A DNA stretch of 64,000 bases, taken from assembly GCA_050950785.1 (NCBI GenBank), contig JBMNIG010000010.1, positions 1 to 64,000 on the forward strand, given 5' to 3'. Of the stretch, positions 61,315-64,000 are shown in pieces. The translations under genes were made by a program, and so were the position numbers. The first letter of the stretch is position 1. Each line of letters starts with the position of its first letter. Under the pieces are notes generated by a model. That model saw nothing but the letters and a program-made list of their open reading frames with translations. It was not told where the DNA came from and searched no databases. This DNA comes from JAAYOS01 sp050950785 (GTDB taxonomy: Bacteria > Bacillota > Clostridia > Oscillospirales > JAAYOS01).

Positions 61315-62142
61315 TTATTCCAAGAGTCCTGACTCTTTCATAACCAAATAGCTGACTTGCAGGGCTTCCATCGGCGATAACGCGTGCATGAAGTCCTGCT
61401 CCACTATTGCGTACTCTATTCCAATCTCCGCGCATGCTTTCAGGCATCCGTGCACATCTAGGGCTCCGCTTCCAAGGGAGCAGAAGTTTGGCATACTGTA
61501 CTTTTCTTCACTGCCCCAGAGTGGAACCTGTACATCTGGACCTGGAATGAAATCCTTGAAATGGACCGCGGACAGACGCGGGGAAATTCGTTTCAGCACA
61601 TCCACGGGGTTAAGTCCCGCATAAGTAGTCCAGCCCACATCCAACTCAATCCAGAGATCCGGTGCGTAGGCCAGTAACATGTCAAATACAGTCAGTCCAT
61701 TGTAGCTTATGCGAAATTCCGGATCGTGGTTGTGGTAAGCAAGCTTGATCCCTTCCTTTTTGCAGGCTTCGGCACATTTTTGCAGAAATTCTATTTCGCT
61801 CATGACCTCGTCATAGGACGGTACCGGCTTATTCATTTTTGTAAAGTATACCTTCCCGTGGAATACGACGGCGCGCTCTAAGTCAAGGGCCTGTGCGCGC
61901 TTGATCATGTTTTCGATACCTTCCTTGGCGAGGGTTTCGCTGGACATTGTGCTGACAGTCAGAGGTTCTATGCCCAACGCCTTCATCCTCTTTCGATTTT
62001 CTTCCACATTTCCGGCGGTTATAATTCTGTCTGCTACTTCTGACCCGCGGTAACCTATCTTTGCTATCTGTTCAAGTTGCTCCCAGGGATCCTTCCTCAT
62101 ATCCATAAAGCCGATAAAGCCAGCCTTAAGCTTTTTTGTCAT
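61315..62142 (-). CDS. Sugar phosphate isomerase/epimerase (xylose-isomerase-like TIM barrel)
   Basis: 275 residues from ATG 62142, which follows AAAGGAGGACGCAA. An AP-endonuclease-2/xylose-isomerase-like barrel. Candidate metal ligands lie in 'YHNHDPEFRI' (near 148), 'LWIELDVGWTTYAGL' (near 178), 'AVHFKDFIPG' (near 204) and 'AIVEQDFMH' (near 255). The family includes inositol and keto-sugar isomerases and epimerases; the substrate is not defined. Probably in one operon with the oxidoreductase (77 bp) and a second related barrel upstream. Confidence 0.88.
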   Translation of the reverse strand: MTKKLKAGFIGFMDMRKDPWEQLEQIAKIGYRGSEVADRIITAGNVEENRKRMKALGIEPLTVSTMSSETLAKEGIENMIKRAQALDLERAVVFHGKVYFTKMNKPVPSYDEVMSEIEFLQKCAEACKKEGIKLAYHNHDPEFRISYNGLTVFDMLLAYAPDLWIELDVGWTTYAGLNPVDVLKRISPRLSAVHFKDFIPGPDVQVPLWGSEEKYSMPNFCSLGSGALDVHGCLKACAEIGIEYAIVEQDFMHALSPMEALQVSYLVMKESGLLE

Positions 62143-62218
62143 TTGCGTCCTCCTTTGATTTTTGTTGCAATTCTGGTATTGATTAGTTAATAAATAAATT
62201 TGCCGGTTTAGCTCCGGT

Positions 62219-63421
62219 TTAATTTGTGTCAAATACTGCCTCGGGGCAGCTAATAAAGCCTGAAGGAAGCGCTTCGGGACGGTCGGGACGGGATGTCATC
62301 TCATAAACCTTTCCGGACCTGTCACACTCTACCGCCGCATGGACAATTTCGATTGCGTGGAGCGCAAGTTCCGCTGAGCAGCGATGGGCGCGGTCGTTGC
62401 GGATGGCCCATGCAATGTCCGCGACGCCTATGCCGCGGCGGCTAGCTGCCCACATCATTGCCATGAAATCCTGCTCTTGTGAACCAGGCATCCTGAAAGC
62501 GCGCTCCTCTCCGGAGTAGCCGTGCGTAAGAGGCATATCGATGTATTCTTTCCCGCCATTGACGAGCAGCTTTACCGGGCCGCCGAAGGTATTCGGGTCG
62601 GGACATATTAGGGTACCATTTGTTCCGTATACTGTAATACCCTGAATATCGGGACCGAAGAACCCTTCGTCACAGCAGGTCAGCGTTCCGTAGACCCCGC
62701 TCTCGAACTCAAGAGATACCTGAATAATTGTCGGACTGTTTAGCGGCAGAGGTTGCTTGTAATTGGGGTGGAACGGGTTGTGATAGACCTTGTTCTCATG
62801 GGTACGTCCAAATCCGGCAACACGTTTTACTGGTCCAAACAAGTTTACCATAGCGTGGATATAGTAGCCGCCCATGTCAAAGGGAATTGTTCCGCCGTCG
62901 TCCAAAACAAAGGGTTTTGTGTCATGGACGATCTTGCCGTTGTCATGATATCCACGGATGATGACAGCATGGACTGATAGTGGGATTCCGACAAAGCCAT
63001 CGTCGATCAGCTTTCGGCATGTCTGGTACCCTGCACCGAGGAATGTGTCGGGGGCGCAGGACAGGCGAAGCCCCTTCGACTTTGCCAGATCATAAAGCTC
63101 CTTTGCTTCTTCGAAATTTACGGCTAGCATCTTTTCACTGTACACGTGCTTGCCGGCTTCGAGAGCCGCTTTTGTTACTTCATAATGTGAACGCGGATAT
63201 GTAGTGTTTACGACAATTTCGATTTCCGGATCGGCGTAGATTTCTTCATTTGTCATCTGTCGGATGTTAAACTCCTTTGCCCGCTTTTCGCTTCGCTCAG
63301 GAATGATGTCAGAGCAGCCGACCACATCGAGAATGTCGAATCGTTTTGTCATATTATCCAGATAAGTGTAACTGATTGCGCCGGAGCCGATAAGTCCGAC
63401 TTTAACCGTTTTTGGTGCCAT
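62219..63421 (-). CDS. Gfo/Idh/MocA-family NAD(P)-dependent oxidoreductase
   Basis: 400 residues from ATG 63421 (GAAGGGAGA upstream; an ATG at 63439 has no ribosome site). Rossmann motif 'VGLIGSGAISYTYLD' at 7-21. The usual EKP catalytic triplet appears as 'EKM' in 'VYSEKMLAVNFEEAKELYD' near 95, a known variation. The substrate-domain motif 'GGYYIHAMVNLFGPVKRVAG' near 190 carries the conserved His. It oxidises or reduces a sugar, inositol or glycoside. Flanked on both sides by xylose-isomerase-like barrels, an arrangement common in inositol and keto-sugar catabolism. Confidence 0.9.
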   Translation of the reverse strand: MAPKTVKVGLIGSGAISYTYLDNMTKRFDILDVVGCSDIIPERSEKRAKEFNIRQMTNEEIYADPEIEIVVNTTYPRSHYEVTKAALEAGKHVYSEKMLAVNFEEAKELYDLAKSKGLRLSCAPDTFLGAGYQTCRKLIDDGFVGIPLSVHAVIIRGYHDNGKIVHDTKPFVLDDGGTIPFDMGGYYIHAMVNLFGPVKRVAGFGRTHENKVYHNPFHPNYKQPLPLNSPTIIQVSLEFESGVYGTLTCCDEGFFGPDIQGITVYGTNGTLICPDPNTFGGPVKLLVNGGKEYIDMPLTHGYSGEERAFRMPGSQEQDFMAMMWAASRRGIGVADIAWAIRNDRAHRCSAELALHAIEIVHAAVECDRSGKVYEMTSRPDRPEALPSGFISCPEAVFDTN

Positions 63422-63466
63422 TTGCTTTTCTCCCTTCATTTTACAGTTATATAAATCCGGATTGGA

Positions 63467-64000
63467 TTATTCAACAAATCCTGTTTCCTTCATGTTGAGA
63501 TAGGCTGCATTCAAGGTCTCATATTGGGTGAGGTTGAACTGGAAGTCCTGCTCAACTATTGCCCATTCAAGCCCAAGGTCAAGCCCGGCTTTCAGACAGC
63601 CTGCCAGGTCCAGTTTGCCTGTACCCGGTGTGGTAAAGCGCGGCATCACATTTACGCTGCCATCCGGCCTCTTTTGCTCCACTTTGCCTTCAGCAAAGTC
63701 CTTAATATGCAGTGCAAACAGCCGATCTCCAAGCTCGTTGATTACTCGGACCGGATCGCATCCCGCATATGCGCACCAACCGACATCCAGCTCGAACTTC
63801 AGATGTTCGCTATTGGCGGCCATCAAATAAAACGCCGGAACTCCTCTATATGTAGTTGTAAACTCACAATCATGGTTGTGGAATGCGAAATTGATTCCTT
63901 CCTTTGCCAGCTCTGCGGCGAGGCTTTCGAAGGTTTCGATCTCCTTCATGATTTCGTCATAGGTGGGCTTCTCAATGTTCATGCCAAAACGGTGCATTCC
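63467..64000 (-). CDS. Sugar phosphate isomerase/epimerase, partial (5' end beyond the window)
   Basis: The C-terminal 178 or so residues of a second xylose-isomerase-like barrel related to 61315-62142: 'AFHNHDCEFTTTYRGVPAFY', 'FELDVGWCAYAGCDPVRVIN', 'ALHIKDFAEGKVEQKRPDGS', 'WAIVEQDFQFNLTQYETLN'. The same four ligand positions are kept. The N-terminus lies past base 64000. It lies 45 bp before the oxidoreductase in the same operon. Confidence 0.88.
   Translation of the reverse strand, partial: GMHRFGMNIEKPTYDEIMKEIETFESLAAELAKEGINFAFHNHDCEFTTTYRGVPAFYLMAANSEHLKFELDVGWCAYAGCDPVRVINELGDRLFALHIKDFAEGKVEQKRPDGSVNVMPRFTTPGTGKLDLAGCLKAGLDLGLEWAIVEQDFQFNLTQYETLNAAYLNMKETGFVE

Noticed and set aside
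1..64000. tRNA, rRNA and tmRNA genes
   Set aside because: The intergenic regions were read for cloverleaf ends, rRNA signatures and CCA-ending stems; none was convincing.

Overview
The window looks like chromosome from an anaerobic, low-to-mid GC Gram-positive bacterium of the class Clostridia. The signs are a fused AdhE under a Rex-like operator, strong sigma-A promoters with GGAGG-type ribosome sites, SLH-domain surface proteins, YesM/YesN-type two-component genes beside an LplB/YtcP-type sugar ABC importer, two WYL regulators, an AmmeMemoRadiSam locus and clostridial-type insertion sequences. No rRNA, tRNA or CRISPR array was recognised, so the genus is left open.

Layout. 1-5.9 kb is a decayed or poorly sequenced zone: a frameshifted ribose-type ABC permease and ATPase, an IS256-family element with an 8-bp target duplication, an internally deleted aldo/keto reductase, a HAD scrap, and an IS1182 transposase fragment fused to a truncated copper-amine-oxidase-type stalk protein. 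6.1-8.4 kb is the Memo/AMMECR1/radical-SAM trio. 8.8-11.6 kb is adhE with a Rex-like operator, a sigma-A promoter and a structured leader, followed by ISL3-family copy 1. 13.6-22.4 kb holds a WYL regulator, a small ORF, a candidate structured RNA, an RsiV-like lipoprotein, an RNA cyclic phosphodiesterase, an ABC exporter and a second ABC transporter. 22.4-28 kb holds a fructokinase-like gene and a catabolic operon (AtuA-like pair, class III CoA-transferase, thiolase). 28-34.7 kb is a carbohydrate-sensing and uptake locus. 34.8-37 kb holds NIF3-like, DUF5662 and HEPN genes. 37.4-46.5 kb is one giant SLH surface protein with two tandem esterase modules, split by a dense frameshift cluster, followed by a GH3 beta-glucosidase. 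49.3-51.7 kb is capF-capG with a capE remnant cut off by an IS end. 52.4-57.5 kb is a second WYL regulator and a second SLH protein, whose terminator is split by ISL3 copy 2. 59.4-64 kb holds a zinc-ribbon protein, a ROK regulator with an iterated upstream motif, and an epimerase / Gfo-Idh-MocA / epimerase operon running off the end.

How it fits together (inference): the bacterium probably senses and imports oligosaccharides, degrades glycans with surface esterases and a beta-glucosidase, ferments to ethanol through AdhE, and builds an S-layer-like and capsular envelope. Single-base frameshifts are concentrated at 0-7 kb and 40.79-41.22 kb, while the rest reads cleanly. Sequencing or assembly error is therefore a live alternative to gene decay in those two zones.

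The least explained items are the five-helix RNA candidate at 15.27-15.45 kb, the 28-bp iterated motif upstream of the ROK gene, the 93-residue 'LWF' repeat in the giant surface protein, the structured adhE leader, and the placement of both ISL3 copies at transcription terminators.
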